DNA of 64,000 nucleotides, taken from Bradyrhizobium sp. in8p8 (lineage in GTDB: Bacteria; Pseudomonadota; Alphaproteobacteria; Rhizobiales; Xanthobacteraceae). A program made the translations under genes and the position numbers. The notes beneath the pieces are model-generated. The model was not told where the DNA came from. It made no database searches and saw only the letters and a program-made list of their open reading frames with translations. Positions within the stretch are counted from its first letter, which is position 1. Each line of letters opens with the position of its first letter. Shown piece after piece: positions 18,575 to 29,041 of the stretch. The stretch is from the NCBI RefSeq assembly GCF_000426845.1, contig NZ_AUGD01000005.1, positions 248,001-312,000 on the forward strand. Direction: 5' to 3'.

Positions 18575-20176
18575 GCGCCCGAACAGCGACCGGTGATCTC
18601 GCAGGATCGCCCGCGCCGCGTTATGGCCGGGCGCGCCGGTGACGCCGCCGCCGGGATGGGCGCCGGAGCCGCAATGGTAGAGGCCCTTCAACGGCCCGCG
18701 ATAGTCGGCGTGGCCCAGCATCGGTCGCGCCGAGAACAGCTGGTTCAACGTCAGCGCGCCGTGGAAGATGTCGCCTCCGAGCAGGCCAAACTGCCGTTCG
18801 AGATCGAGCGGGGACAGGATCTGGCGACCCAGCACGCTCGCCGCAAAACCCGGCGCGTATTTGTCCACCGTCGCGATCATGAGGTCGGCGACCTCTTCGC
18901 GACGGTCGTCCCAGGACGTTCCATCCGGCAGCTGCGGCGCGACGTGCTGGCAGAACAGGCTCGCGACGTGCTTGCCTTCGGGCGCCAGCGTATCGTCGAG
19001 CGTGGACGGGATCAGCATCTCGACCACGGGCTCACGGCTCCAGCCTTGCGCCCGGGCATCGAGCCAGGCGCGGTCCATGTAGCCTAGGCTCGGCGCCAGG
19101 ATGATGCCGGAAGAGAGATGATCGCCTTCGCCCGGCAGCGCCGTGAAGGAAGGCAGGCGGTCCAGCGCCACGTTCATGCGGAAGGTGCCGGAGCCGTTCT
19201 TCCAGTGCCGGATGCGAGCAAGGAAGTCCGCAGGCAGCGCGTTGGCCGCGACCAGGTGCGTGTAGAGCAGCTTTGGATTGACGTTGGCGGCGACATATTT
19301 GGCGCGGATGGCGGAGCCGTTCTCCAGCACGACGCCGACGGCGCGGTCGCGCTCGACGATGACCTCGCGGACGCCGGCATCGGTGTCGATCACAGCGCCG
19401 CACTCGCGTGCCGCGCGCGCCATCGCCTGGGCGATCGCGCCCATGCCGCCGATGGCGTGGCCCCAGACGCCCTTCTTGCCGTTCACCTCGCCGAAGGCGT
19501 GATGCAGCATGACGTAGGCCGAACCGGCGGCATAGGGGCTGGCATAGTTGCCGACGATGGCATCGAAGCCGAACAGCGCCTTCACGAGATCATGTTCGAA
19601 ACGCTCGTCCAGCATTTCGCCGGCCGAACGGGTGAAGAGATCCAGCAGGCTCCGGCTCTGTTCCAGCGTCAGGCCGCGCAGGATATTGGCCGTCTTCAAC
19701 GCGTTCACGGACTCGCGGATCGCACTCGTGCCGAAACCCTCGGGCAGGTTCGGCGGCGCGCGCAGCACGAACTGCCTGAGCACGTCGGCGATGCCTTCCA
19801 GCTCGCGCGAGAAGCCGTCGAGGGCCTCTGCATCATGTGCGCTGAGCCGCGCGACCGAAGCCTTCGTCCGCCCCTCGCCGGTGATGAGATAGCTGCCGTC
19901 GGGCGCCGGAAGGAAATTCTGGGCGCGCCGCTCGACGATGCGCAGGCCGTGCTCGGCAAGCCTGAGGTCGCGGATCACCTGCGGATTGAGCAGGCTCACG
20001 GTGTAGGCCGCAACCGAATTGCGGTATCCCGGATGAAACTCCTCCGTGACGGCGGCGCCGCCGACCACTTTGCGGCGCTCGACCACGCGCACCCGCAGGC
20101 CCGCCTTGGCGAGATAGGCCGCGCAGGTGAGGCCGTTATGGCCCGCGCCGATGATGACGACGTCGGTTTCTGTCAT
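18566..20176 (-). CDS. Phytoene-dehydrogenase-like FAD-dependent oxidoreductase
   Basis: A 536-residue flavoprotein with an N-terminal Rossmann site VVIIGAGHNGLTCAAYLAKAGLRVRVVER and the C-terminal motif YHCGSGAHPGGGVTGAPGHNAA of the CrtI/NAD(P)-binding-8 family. No carotenoid genes lie nearby. The closest known relatives by layout are PYROXD2-like proteins rather than true desaturases, so the substrate is unknown. The ATG at 20176 starts MTETDVVIIGAG; an open frame upstream to 20446 overlaps a repeat and was rejected. Confidence 0.85.
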   Translation of the reverse strand: MTETDVVIIGAGHNGLTCAAYLAKAGLRVRVVERRKVVGGAAVTEEFHPGYRNSVAAYTVSLLNPQVIRDLRLAEHGLRIVERRAQNFLPAPDGSYLITGEGRTKASVARLSAHDAEALDGFSRELEGIADVLRQFVLRAPPNLPEGFGTSAIRESVNALKTANILRGLTLEQSRSLLDLFTRSAGEMLDERFEHDLVKALFGFDAIVGNYASPYAAGSAYVMLHHAFGEVNGKKGVWGHAIGGMGAIAQAMARAARECGAVIDTDAGVREVIVERDRAVGVVLENGSAIRAKYVAANVNPKLLYTHLVAANALPADFLARIRHWKNGSGTFRMNVALDRLPSFTALPGEGDHLSSGIILAPSLGYMDRAWLDARAQGWSREPVVEMLIPSTLDDTLAPEGKHVASLFCQHVAPQLPDGTSWDDRREEVADLMIATVDKYAPGFAASVLGRQILSPLDLERQFGLLGGDIFHGALTLNQLFSARPMLGHADYRGPLKGLYHCGSGAHPGGGVTGAPGHNAARAILRDHRSLFGRRG

Positions 20177-20200
20177 GAAGGATGCAAGAGCCAGTGGACT

Positions 20201-20276
20201 GTCGTTCCGGAGTTCGCGAAGCGAGAACCCGGAATCTCGGGGTTCCGGGTTCGATGCTACGCATCGCCGGAACGAC
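20201..20276. repeat. REP-like palindromic element, copy C
   Basis: A 76-bp unit with perfect 10-bp terminal inverted repeats (GTCGTTCCGG and CCGGAACGAC). It has a TTCGCGAAGCGA hairpin, a core around CCCGGAATCTCGGGG and a CGATGCTACGCATCG hairpin. Same family and orientation as copies A and B, here between the divergent flavoprotein and spermidine-synthase-like genes. Confidence 0.85.
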
Positions 20277-20393
20277 CCTCTAATATCAAGCATCTCCGGC
20301 TGCAACATCGCGCCACACTTTATTGCCCGTTGCGGTACGGTGTGCTCCATTGCGCGCGGTCCGGCGCCCGCCGGGGTTCGAGCCGGAGCTTCC

Positions 20394-22676
20394 ATGGATT
20401 CCATCGTGCAACCCGCCGCCACGGAGCTGCCGTCCTCGTCGCGCAACCGGCTGTTGCTGGCGGTCTACACGGCCGCGATCTTCGTCAGCGCGCTGCTGCT
20501 GTTTTCGGTGCAGCCGCTGTTCACGAAGATGGTGCTGCCGCGGCTCGGCGGCTCGCCGGCGGTGTGGTCGGTGGCGATGGTGTTCTTTCAGTCGCTGCTG
20601 CTCGCGGGCTATGCCTATGCGCATCTGCTGATGCAGGTCAGAAACCGCGTCGTTCCTGTGGCGGTGCATCTGGTGCTGCTGATCGCGGCTTTCGTCATGC
20701 TGCCGCTCGGCATCGCATCCGCCTATGGCGAGCCGCCCGCTACGGGCTATGCGTTCTGGCTGCTCGGCCTGTTCGTGGTCTCGATCGGGTTGCCGTTCTT
20801 CGCGCTCGCCGCCAACAATCCGCTGCTGCAGGCCTGGTTCGTCCGCACCGGCCACCCCGCCGCGCACGACCCCTATTTCCTCTATGCCTCCTCCAACATC
20901 GGCAGCTTCCTCGCGCTGCTGTCCTATCCCTTCCTGCTGGAGCCGATGTTCACGTTGCAGATGCAGAACCGGTTCTGGACCGCGGGTTACGGCCTCCTGA
21001 TCCTGCTGATCGGTGCCTGCGGCGTGCTGCTCTTGCGTTCCCCGAAGCTGGCAGTGGCGGTGGATGTGCGGGCCGAGGACGTGGACGCGCCGGCGCCCAG
21101 CCTTTCGACGCGACTGCGCTGGATCTTCCTCGCGGCGGTACCCTCCGGCCTGCTCATCGCGGTGACCGCGCACATCTCCACCGACGTCGCCGCGGCGCCG
21201 CTGCTCTGGGTGCTGCCGCTGTCACTGTATCTGCTGACATGGGTCGTCGTGTTCCAGTCGCGGCCGTTGTTGCCGCACAAATGGATGCTGATGCTCCAGC
21301 CGGTCGCGATCGCCGGCGTGGTGCTTCTGCTGGCCTATGGCGGCGAGCAGAATCTGCTGCTGACGCTCGGCGGGCACCAACTCTGCTTCTTCGTGATCGC
21401 GATGGCCTGCCATGGCGAACTGGCACGGACCAGGCCGGCGGCCAGATATCTCACCGGCTTCTATGTCGCGCTGTCGTTTGGCGGCATGGTCGGCGGCTTG
21501 TTTGCCGGGCTCGTTGCGCCCTACACCTTCTCGTGGATCGCCGAATACCCGATCCTGATCGCGCTCGCCGCGCTGTGCCGTCCGTCCGCGAACGAACGCC
21601 TTGCGGGCATCGCCAGATGGTACTGGCTGGCGCTCGCCGTGCTCGCGGTGGCGCTCGTGGCTCCCTCCTATACGACAGGCGACCTCACGACCTGGTTCGA
21701 AGATCATCGCGTCTGGGTCGCCGGAGCCATCGGCGTTCTGGCCGCGCTGCTCGCGCTGGTCCTCAACGCCGACCGCTGGAAGATCTTCGCCACCGTCGCG
21801 CTCGCGCTGGTGTTGATCCGCGTTTATCCCGCAGACGAAGGCCGCGTCACGACGGTGCGCAGCTTCTTCGGCGTGCACAAGATCGTGGTGACGCCCGGCG
21901 GCTATTTCCATGTGCTGATGCACGGCACCACCATCCACGGTGCCGAGCGCTTCCGCAACAATGACGGCACGCCGGTCGTCGGCCGGCCCGAGCCGATCAC
22001 CTATTATCACCAAGACGGCGGCATCGGTCAGGCCGTCAGCGCGATCCGCGAGCGCAAGGGCGCGCCGCTCAAGGTCGCCGCGATCGGCGTCGGCTCGGGC
22101 ACGCTCGCCTGCGCGGCCGAGCCGGGAGAGAGCTGGACCTTCTTCGAGATCGACCAGTCCATGGTCGATGCGGCGCGCGACCCCAGGAATTTCCGCTACA
22201 TATCGAGCTGCATGCCGGACATGAAGCCCGTGATCGGCGATGCGCGGCTCACCTTCGCCAAGGAGCCGGACGGCGCCTACGACCTCGTCATCGTCGATGC
22301 CTATTCATCCGACGCGATCCCCATTCACCTCGCGACCGAGGAGGCGATGAAGATCTACAAGGACAAGCTCGCACCGCATGGGGCGGTGGTGATGCACGTC
22401 TCCAACCGGCATCTCGATCTCGAGACCGTCGTGGTCGGCATTGCCGACGCCAATGACCTCAAGAGCTGGGTCTTCAACGAGGATTCGGGTCGCGATTCCG
22501 ACTACATCTTCTCGACCGACGTCGTCATCTCCGCCCGCGAGGAGGCCGACATCGGCAAGCTCGCGTCCTCCAAGCAATGGGAACAGACCGAAGCCGACGA
22601 CAGGGCTCGGGTCTGGACGGATGACTATTCCAACATCCTGGGCGCGTTGTATCGGCGTTGGAAGAACGGGGAGTAG
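20394..22676 (+). CDS. Membrane-fused spermidine-synthase-like protein
   Basis: A 760-residue protein. The first about 490 residues are hydrophobic with a dozen or more transmembrane segments (VYTAAIFVSALLLFSVQPLFTKMVLPRLGG at the start). The C-terminal about 230 residues form a spermidine/spermine-synthase Rossmann fold (AAIGVGSGTLACAAEPG, TFFEIDQSMVDAAR, GDARLTFA, YDLVIVDAYSSDAIPIHL). The ASP-type catalytic loop is VDAYSSD. Substrate and role of these fusions are unknown; polyamine synthesis is not proven. The start at 20394 has GGAG five bases upstream. Confidence 0.85.
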   Translation: MDSIVQPAATELPSSSRNRLLLAVYTAAIFVSALLLFSVQPLFTKMVLPRLGGSPAVWSVAMVFFQSLLLAGYAYAHLLMQVRNRVVPVAVHLVLLIAAFVMLPLGIASAYGEPPATGYAFWLLGLFVVSIGLPFFALAANNPLLQAWFVRTGHPAAHDPYFLYASSNIGSFLALLSYPFLLEPMFTLQMQNRFWTAGYGLLILLIGACGVLLLRSPKLAVAVDVRAEDVDAPAPSLSTRLRWIFLAAVPSGLLIAVTAHISTDVAAAPLLWVLPLSLYLLTWVVVFQSRPLLPHKWMLMLQPVAIAGVVLLLAYGGEQNLLLTLGGHQLCFFVIAMACHGELARTRPAARYLTGFYVALSFGGMVGGLFAGLVAPYTFSWIAEYPILIALAALCRPSANERLAGIARWYWLALAVLAVALVAPSYTTGDLTTWFEDHRVWVAGAIGVLAALLALVLNADRWKIFATVALALVLIRVYPADEGRVTTVRSFFGVHKIVVTPGGYFHVLMHGTTIHGAERFRNNDGTPVVGRPEPITYYHQDGGIGQAVSAIRERKGAPLKVAAIGVGSGTLACAAEPGESWTFFEIDQSMVDAARDPRNFRYISSCMPDMKPVIGDARLTFAKEPDGAYDLVIVDAYSSDAIPIHLATEEAMKIYKDKLAPHGAVVMHVSNRHLDLETVVVGIADANDLKSWVFNEDSGRDSDYIFSTDVVISAREEADIGKLASSKQWEQTEADDRARVWTDDYSNILGALYRRWKNGE

Positions 22677-22703
22677 GGGCGTTCCCGACGCAGGAGCGCG
22701 TTT

Positions 22704-23699
22704 CTACGGCTCCACAGGCGTCCCCGCCGGCAGCGCAATGCCCCTCGCGCCGGCGACTTGGCGCAACAGGTCCGGGCTGTCCGAGATGATCCCGTCGACG
22801 CCGAGCTCGATCATGCGCGTCATATCCTCGCGCTTGTTCACCGTCCAGACCACGACGCGCAATCCGAGTTCGTGCGCCTCTGAGATCAGCGCGGCGGTGA
22901 CATCGCCGAAATGAGGCGACCAGATCGCGCCGCCCGCAGCCTTGATCGTCCGTGGGAGCGAGCCGCCGTGATCGGACGGATTGAAGTCCGCCGTCCAGTT
23001 CGTCGCCCTGTCGCGTGCCACGGTCTGGCTCGAGCCGCGCTGGATCGTCAGGTATGCGGTCGGGATGTTCGGCGCCTGCTGCTGGACGACAAGCAGGGTT
23101 CGCCAGTCGAACGACTGGATCATGACGCGCTCGGAGAATCCCTCGCTCTCGATCACGCCAAGCAGCTTCGCGACGAAATCTTGCGGACCAAGCGTTTCAT
23201 CCGGACGGTTCGGATCGATCTTGGTCTCGATGTTGAAGCGCACCTTTGTGTTGCCGGACTTGCGCACCAGCGCGAACAGCTCGCGCAAGGTGGGAATGCG
23301 CGTCCCCGGCACGGCACGCTGGCTCGGGAATTGTTTAGCGTAGGCACTGTCCGGCCGAATCTGGCCGACGTCATAGGTCCTGACCTCGTCGAGCCGCAAT
23401 TTCACGAAGGGCGTCCCGGGCGGAGTGATGTAGGTCCCGTCGGGCCTCCGTGAGAGATCGGGATTGAGCCCGCGCTCATGCGAGACGATGACCTCGCCAT
23501 CGGCAGTCACGCCGACGTCGAGCTCCAGCGTGTCCACGCCCATCGACAATGCGTTGGCGAAGGCGGGCAGGGAATTTTCCGGCAACAGCGCCCGACCGCC
23601 GCGATGCGCCTCGATGTCGAAGGTCGCATCAGATCCCATGGCCGGTCCCGCCATCAACACCCAGAGCGCAATCAGAATGGTCGTGGCACGCGACGGCAT
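22704..23699 (-). CDS. Glycerophosphodiester phosphodiesterase (exported)
   Basis: A 331-residue GDPD with a signal peptide (TTILIALWVLMAGPAMGS). The catalytic block is EAHRGGRALLPENSLPAFANALSMGVDTLELDV, with His, Arg, Glu and the ELDV acid pair. VIVSHE supplies the second histidine, and RFNIETK and DGIISDSPDLL complete the TIM barrel. It hydrolyses glycerophosphodiesters to glycerol-3-phosphate and an alcohol, probably in the periplasm. A GTG at 23741 would extend it into the neighbour's stop; ATG at 23699 fits the signal peptide better. Confidence 0.88.
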   Translation of the reverse strand: MPSRATTILIALWVLMAGPAMGSDATFDIEAHRGGRALLPENSLPAFANALSMGVDTLELDVGVTADGEVIVSHERGLNPDLSRRPDGTYITPPGTPFVKLRLDEVRTYDVGQIRPDSAYAKQFPSQRAVPGTRIPTLRELFALVRKSGNTKVRFNIETKIDPNRPDETLGPQDFVAKLLGVIESEGFSERVMIQSFDWRTLLVVQQQAPNIPTAYLTIQRGSSQTVARDRATNWTADFNPSDHGGSLPRTIKAAGGAIWSPHFGDVTAALISEAHELGLRVVVWTVNKREDMTRMIELGVDGIISDSPDLLRQVAGARGIALPAGTPVEP

Positions 23700-23737
23700 G
23701 GTGCCTCGGCCCGCAACGGCGGTTGATGGCGGTCGCG

Positions 23738-24532
23738 TCAATTCTGATAGTAATAGCCGCGCGGCTGATAGTACTGCCGGGGCTGAGGTTGATAATAGTA
23801 ACCTTGCTGGCCGTAGCCCTGATCGTAATAGGGTCGCGGCTGCTGCTGATAGACTTGCGCGTCATAGAGCGGCCGGCCGGCCGAGCGCGGCGCCGGATAT
23901 CGCGCGCCGGTGTCGCTGCCGTCGGCCGGATAGATGTAATTGTCATCCTGCGGCATGTAGCGGCGCGCGGGCTGCGCGGGCGGCGTCAGATTCACGGGAT
24001 CGCCGGTGGTTGCGTACTGCTCTTCAGCGGGTTGCGGTGCGCGGGCCATTGTCGTGGCATTGCGGCCACGCGGATTGCGCGCCATCGCCACCTGCGCCGA
24101 GCCCGTCAACGTCACCGTGGTGTTGAGCACACCCTGCTGCTGAACCAGCGCATAGAGCGCCGAGGCATTCTGGCGCGACAGCCTTACGCAGCCATGGGAG
24201 GCCGGCGAGCCGAGCCGCCCGACCGAGTCGGTGCCATGGATGGCGTGCCCGACCTTGGTGAAGAAGATCGCGTGCGGCATCGGGGCGTCGTCGAATTCCT
24301 TGGAGTAGTGATCCTCTTCCATACGAAAGGCGCGGAACGATCCGTTCGGCGTCTCGCGCGAGGGGACGCCGGTTGAGACCGGCCAGCGATAACGCGCGAC
24401 GCCGTCGACCGCGACGATCATCTGCTGATTGTCCTTGTCGACGGTGATCTCGACCTTGGCCTGCGCGGTGCCCGTGCCCAAAACCAGCACTGTGGAGAAA
24501 GCGATGAAAAAGGTACGCATCTGGAAACGCAT
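23738..24532 (-). CDS. L,D-transpeptidase with Tyr/Gln-rich tail
   Basis: A 264-residue exported YkuD-family enzyme that makes 3-3 peptidoglycan crosslinks or anchors proteins. It has a signal peptide ending TAQA and a catalytic domain (about 25-150). HAIHGTD supplies the histidine, and ASHGCVRLS the nucleophilic Cys and the Arg. From about 165 onward the tail is rich in Pro, Gln and Tyr (YYDQGYGQQGYYYQPQPRQYY), probably disordered. Just upstream of the GDPD gene on the same strand. Confidence 0.9.
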   Translation of the reverse strand: MRFQMRTFFIAFSTVLVLGTGTAQAKVEITVDKDNQQMIVAVDGVARYRWPVSTGVPSRETPNGSFRAFRMEEDHYSKEFDDAPMPHAIFFTKVGHAIHGTDSVGRLGSPASHGCVRLSRQNASALYALVQQQGVLNTTVTLTGSAQVAMARNPRGRNATTMARAPQPAEEQYATTGDPVNLTPPAQPARRYMPQDDNYIYPADGSDTGARYPAPRSAGRPLYDAQVYQQQPRPYYDQGYGQQGYYYQPQPRQYYQPRGYYYQN

Positions 24533-24833
24533 CGAGTCCTGGCCTCCGGCCTGTTCACGCTAGGCGCCGCGGCTCTCCGTCGCCGGCGTGCAATATGCCT
24601 GCAATCCGGCTTTCGTTCCAGCGACCTGGCCGCCCATCGTTAACGCGACGCCTGATGTAAGCAAGCCCGCCTTGTGGCGTGAGAGTGCGGCGGCGCTGAC
24701 ATTTTCGCGATCCGGGCCTGCGCTCACGACGCCGACAATTCGTCACAAAAGCCGCAACCATTCCACCGCGTCGAACGTTGATCGTGTTCACCCTGCACCG
24801 GCGCATGCCGCCAAGCACCTCACAGACCCTGGA
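24533..24833. other. Divergent intergenic region
   Basis: About 300 bases between the L,D-transpeptidase and the glycine-zipper gene. It should contain both promoters. The only AT-rich pockets are near 24640-24665 and 24735-24765. No gene, repeat or convincing -35/-10 pair was recognised. Confidence 0.4.
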
Positions 24834-25160
24834 ATGAACATGAACAAAGCCCATGTCGCCGCGCTGCCGGCCGGTTCGCCCGTCCGCCTGCTGTTCGCAG
24901 CCGTCGCTCTCGTGCTCGCGCTGTTGTCGCTGCCGCAGGCGGGCCATGCCCAGGGCATCGTGCGCGGCGCCCGGGAGGGCGCCTATGAGGGTAATCGCAT
25001 TGGGGGTCCCGTGGGCGGCGCAGTCGGTGGCGTCGTCGGGGCAGGCGTCGGCGGCGCAGTCGGCGCAGTCGAGGGGGTGCTCGGTATTCCCCACCGTCAT
25101 TCCCGCCGCGGCTGTCGTGGATATTACGACCGACATCACCGCTTCCATTGTTATCGGTGA
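24834..25160 (+). CDS. Small exported glycine-zipper protein
   Basis: A 109-residue product: signal peptide (LLFAAVALVLALLSLPQAGHAQ), then a glycine-zipper segment (GNRIGGPVGGAVGGVVGAGVGG), then a His/Arg/Cys-rich tail (HRHSRRGCRGYYDRHHRFHCYR). Glycine zippers form tight helix packing in outer-membrane lipoproteins and pores. The basic, histidine-rich tail might bind metal or anionic polymers, which is inference. ATG at 24834 or 24840. Divergent from the L,D-transpeptidase. Confidence 0.65.
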   Translation: MNMNKAHVAALPAGSPVRLLFAAVALVLALLSLPQAGHAQGIVRGAREGAYEGNRIGGPVGGAVGGVVGAGVGGAVGAVEGVLGIPHRHSRRGCRGYYDRHHRFHCYR

Positions 25161-25217
25161 GTCCACCGCGCTCATTCCGGACTCTCGACTTTGTCGCATC
25201 CGAAATGTGGGCGCAGG

Positions 25218-25975
25218 TCAGTTTTTCAGCCGGTACCCGGTGCGGAAAATCCACCAGATCACGACGAGGCAGATCACCAGGAACGCCAGCGTCATGCCGA
25301 CGCTGACGGCGATGCTGACGTCGGCGATCTCGTAGAAGCTCCAGCGGAAGCCGGAGATCAGGTAGACGACCGGGTTGAGCAGCGCGATACTGCGCCAGGC
25401 TGGCGGCAGCATGTCGATGGAATAGAAGCTGCCGCCGAGGAAGGTCAGCGGCGTCACCACCAGCATCGGGATCATCTGAAGTTTCTCGAAGCCGTCGGCC
25501 CAGATGCCGATGATGAAGCCGAACAGGCTGAACGTCACGGCGGTGAGCACCAGGAACGCGAGCATCCAGACCGGATGGTGGATGTGCAGCGGCACGAACA
25601 GCCCCGCCGTTGCCAGGATGATCAGGCCCAGAATGATCGACTTGGTCGCGGCTGCGCCGACATAGCCGATCACGATCTCGAAATAGGAGATCGGCGCCGA
25701 CAGGATCTCGTAGATCGTGCCGGTGAATTTGGGGAAGTAGATGCCGAACGAGGCATTGGCGATGCTCTGCGTCAGCACCGAGAGCATGATCAGGCCCGGC
25801 ACGATGAAGGTGCCGTAGCTGACGCCCTCGACCTGGCTGATGCGCGAGCCAATGGCGGCGCCGAACACCACGAAATAGAGCGAGGTCGAGACCACGGGCG
25901 AGACGATGCTTTGCAGCAGCGTGCGCCAGGTGCGCGCCATTTCGAACAGGTAGATGGCGCGGATGGCGCGATGAT

Positions 25976-25979
<4 letters not shown>
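25218..25979 (-). CDS. ABC-2 type transporter permease
   Basis: A 253-residue inner-membrane permease of the ABC-2 (YadH-like) family with six predicted membrane segments ([86 protein letters not shown] and a C-terminal helix). The start overlaps the stop of the ATPase gene by four bases, so the two are co-translated. Substrate unknown; this group exports drugs, lipids or polysaccharides. Confidence 0.9.
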
Positions 25980-26899
<920 letters not shown>

Positions 26900-27184
26900 G
26901 ATGGCCGCAAGGCTGAATGGCTGGGGAAGGGGGAGGGCCGGACCTGTCCGGATGGGCAGATCAGCGGAGCCCTGAAATAGGAACGCGCTTGCCGCCCCGC
27001 AATTCCCCGGAGAAAAATGGTCCGAAAACAGGCCGTTCAGTGGCATGATCCGGGCAAGTGTTGCGCGATGGTCACGGCGTGCTGCTAAGATGGTCGTTCA
27101 CGCGGCTCTTTGTTGCGTCTGCGAGCGGGCCGTGGCTACGATTCCGGCCAATCGCGAAGCGTATCGTCTCCAGGGAAAACATCG

Positions 27185-27913
27185 ATGAGTCCGAACGGCC
27201 GTCACACCGCTGGCGCCAGCCAATCGTCCACCCTTCGCATGTGGGCGATGGGCCTGCTCCTGCTGTCAGCTGTTGCCATCAGCCCGACCGCCGCCAAGGC
27301 GGCGCCGAGCCAGGCCGCGGTCGCCACCACGCACGTCTATTTGCTCCGCGGCGTGCTCAACATCTTCTCGCTCGGGCTCGACACCATCGGTGCCCGGCTC
27401 CAGGCGCGGGGCGTTCCGGTGACCGTCGCCAACTTCGTCTCCTGGTCCTCGCTCGCCGATGAAGCCGCCGCCGCCTACCGGGCCGGCCGGCTCAAGACCA
27501 TCATCCTCGTCGGGCATTCCTCGGGTGCCACCGCGCTGCCGGACATGATCGCCAAGCTCAATCAGCTCGGCGTCCCCGTGAAGCTCGCGATCGGCCTCGA
27601 TTCCGTCTTCAAGACCAAGCTCTCGACCGGCGCCGACCGCTACATCAACATCTATATCGGCGATGGTCCCGGCGAGCCGGTGCGGGCCGCAGCGGGTTTT
27701 CGCGGGAAGCTCGACAACGTCGATGTGCGCGGCACCGGCGTCGGCCATATCTCGATCGACAAGAACGAAGCGATCCAGCGTCGCGTCATCGCCGAGATCG
27801 ATGCAGCGATCATGCGCTCGCGCGCCCCCGCGGCGCCCGTCGCCCCGGTCGCCGACCAGGGCACGCCTCGGCAGGCGCGCTCGGCAGCAGCGGCGGCTCC
27901 GGCGAGGAACTGA
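27185..27913 (+). CDS. Exported alpha/beta-hydrolase-like protein (first of a tandem pair)
   Basis: A 242-residue protein with a signal peptide (LLLLSAVAISPTAAKA). The domain opens VYLLRGVLNIFSLGLDTIGARL and has a nucleophile elbow ILVGHSSGATALPD (Ser in GHSSG), then YINIYIGDG and GHISIDKNEAIQRRV with a plausible late His. The next gene encodes a clear homologue with the same landmarks (YLFRGAMGPIFSTGMDRLG, LIGHSMGGLC, FINIFLSD, SHINIEKS). Function is probably esterase/lipase-like in the periplasm; no acid residue is assigned with confidence. Confidence 0.72.
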   Translation: MSPNGRHTAGASQSSTLRMWAMGLLLLSAVAISPTAAKAAPSQAAVATTHVYLLRGVLNIFSLGLDTIGARLQARGVPVTVANFVSWSSLADEAAAAYRAGRLKTIILVGHSSGATALPDMIAKLNQLGVPVKLAIGLDSVFKTKLSTGADRYINIYIGDGPGEPVRAAAGFRGKLDNVDVRGTGVGHISIDKNEAIQRRVIAEIDAAIMRSRAPAAPVAPVADQGTPRQARSAAAAAPARN

Positions 27914-28008
27914 GCTGGCGGGCAGTTTCGCGCCGCAAAATCTGCCAATTCCGCGGTCATGAAGACACGGGGGAGGCCTTTGCCTCCCGTGGTGGGACTG
28001 CTGGACTG

Positions 28009-28953
28009 ATGATTGATTTGAGGCGGCTCCTCGTGCTGGCAGCGGTTGGGCTGCTCGCCCTCGGCACCGGCGCGACCGGTGCCCCACAGGCCAGAACGAA
28101 GCCGGCCGCGGCCACACCTGTTGCGCCGCCGCCTCCGCCGTTCGAGCCGTTGCCGCCGCCGAAGGTCTACCTCTTCCGCGGTGCCATGGGTCCGATCTTC
28201 TCGACCGGGATGGACCGGCTCGGCGAGAAGCTGACGCAGGCCGGTTTCTCCGCCGACGTCTATGAATTCACCTTGTGCCGGTTCATCGGCAACCGCGTCA
28301 TCGCCAGCTACAAGGAAAAGGCGGCGCCGATCGTCTTGATCGGCCACTCCATGGGCGGGCTGTGCTCGATCGTCATCTCCGAGATGGCGGCCAAGGAGAA
28401 CGTCCCGATCAGCCTCGTCATTGCCATCGACCCCGCGCATGCGACCGGCGACGTGCCGCTCAATGTCGAGCGCTTCATCAATATCTTCCTGTCCGACAGC
28501 GTGCTCGGCGGCGGCGACGTCGTCGCCGTGCCCGGCTTTCGCGGCCATTACGCGAGCTACGACCTCAAGGAAAATGCGCGCGTCAGCCACATCAACATCG
28601 AGAAGTCGGATGACATCCATCGTCAGATCGTCGAGATGGTGACGCAGCTGCCGCGCATACCGCCGCAGACCCAGGCCGATGCCGTGCCGCTGCGCTACCT
28701 GGTCCCGGCGGACACGCTGGTCGAATTGTGGGCCTCCGGCGTCCGGGTGCCGGTGCGGCGCGGCGACACTATGGAAAGCATCGCCGCTGCCAATCGTGTG
28801 CCGCTGTGGACGCTCGCGCAGAGCAATTCACTGCCCGAGAACGCGCCGCTGACCCCGGGCCAGACCATCATCGTCCCGCGCCATCTCACGCCGCCCGAGC
28901 CGGCCGCCGCGATGGCGGCTCCTCCGGTGGCTCCGGCGACGTCGCGGAAGTAA
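28009..28953 (+). CDS. Exported alpha/beta-hydrolase-like protein with C-terminal LysM domain
   Basis: A 314-residue paralogue of the preceding gene. Signal sequence (LLVLAAVGLLALGTGATG), Pro-rich linker (VAPPPPPFEPLPPP), hydrolase-like domain with GHSMGG at about residue 108 and SHINIEKSDD, then a LysM domain at about 245-285 (VPVRRGDTMESIAAANRVPLWTLAQSN, LTPGQTIIVPR). LysM binds peptidoglycan, so the enzyme is probably held at the cell wall. The two genes are 95 bases apart and look like a duplication after which one copy gained or kept LysM. Confidence 0.75.
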   Translation: MIDLRRLLVLAAVGLLALGTGATGAPQARTKPAAATPVAPPPPPFEPLPPPKVYLFRGAMGPIFSTGMDRLGEKLTQAGFSADVYEFTLCRFIGNRVIASYKEKAAPIVLIGHSMGGLCSIVISEMAAKENVPISLVIAIDPAHATGDVPLNVERFINIFLSDSVLGGGDVVAVPGFRGHYASYDLKENARVSHINIEKSDDIHRQIVEMVTQLPRIPPQTQADAVPLRYLVPADTLVELWASGVRVPVRRGDTMESIAAANRVPLWTLAQSNSLPENAPLTPGQTIIVPRHLTPPEPAAAMAAPPVAPATSRK

Positions 28954-29041
28954 CAGCTCTTCGCGCTCCCCGCGTGCGGCCGCGCTGGCCTATGCGGAAA
29001 ACGGTGCGCTATGATGCCGGCCAGCGAGGAAGCGGGACGCG

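Noticed and set aside
19118..21964. A 948-codon + strand frame over the flavoprotein and spermidine-synthase-like genes
   Set aside because: It crosses a repeat element and shadows two clear genes in other frames.
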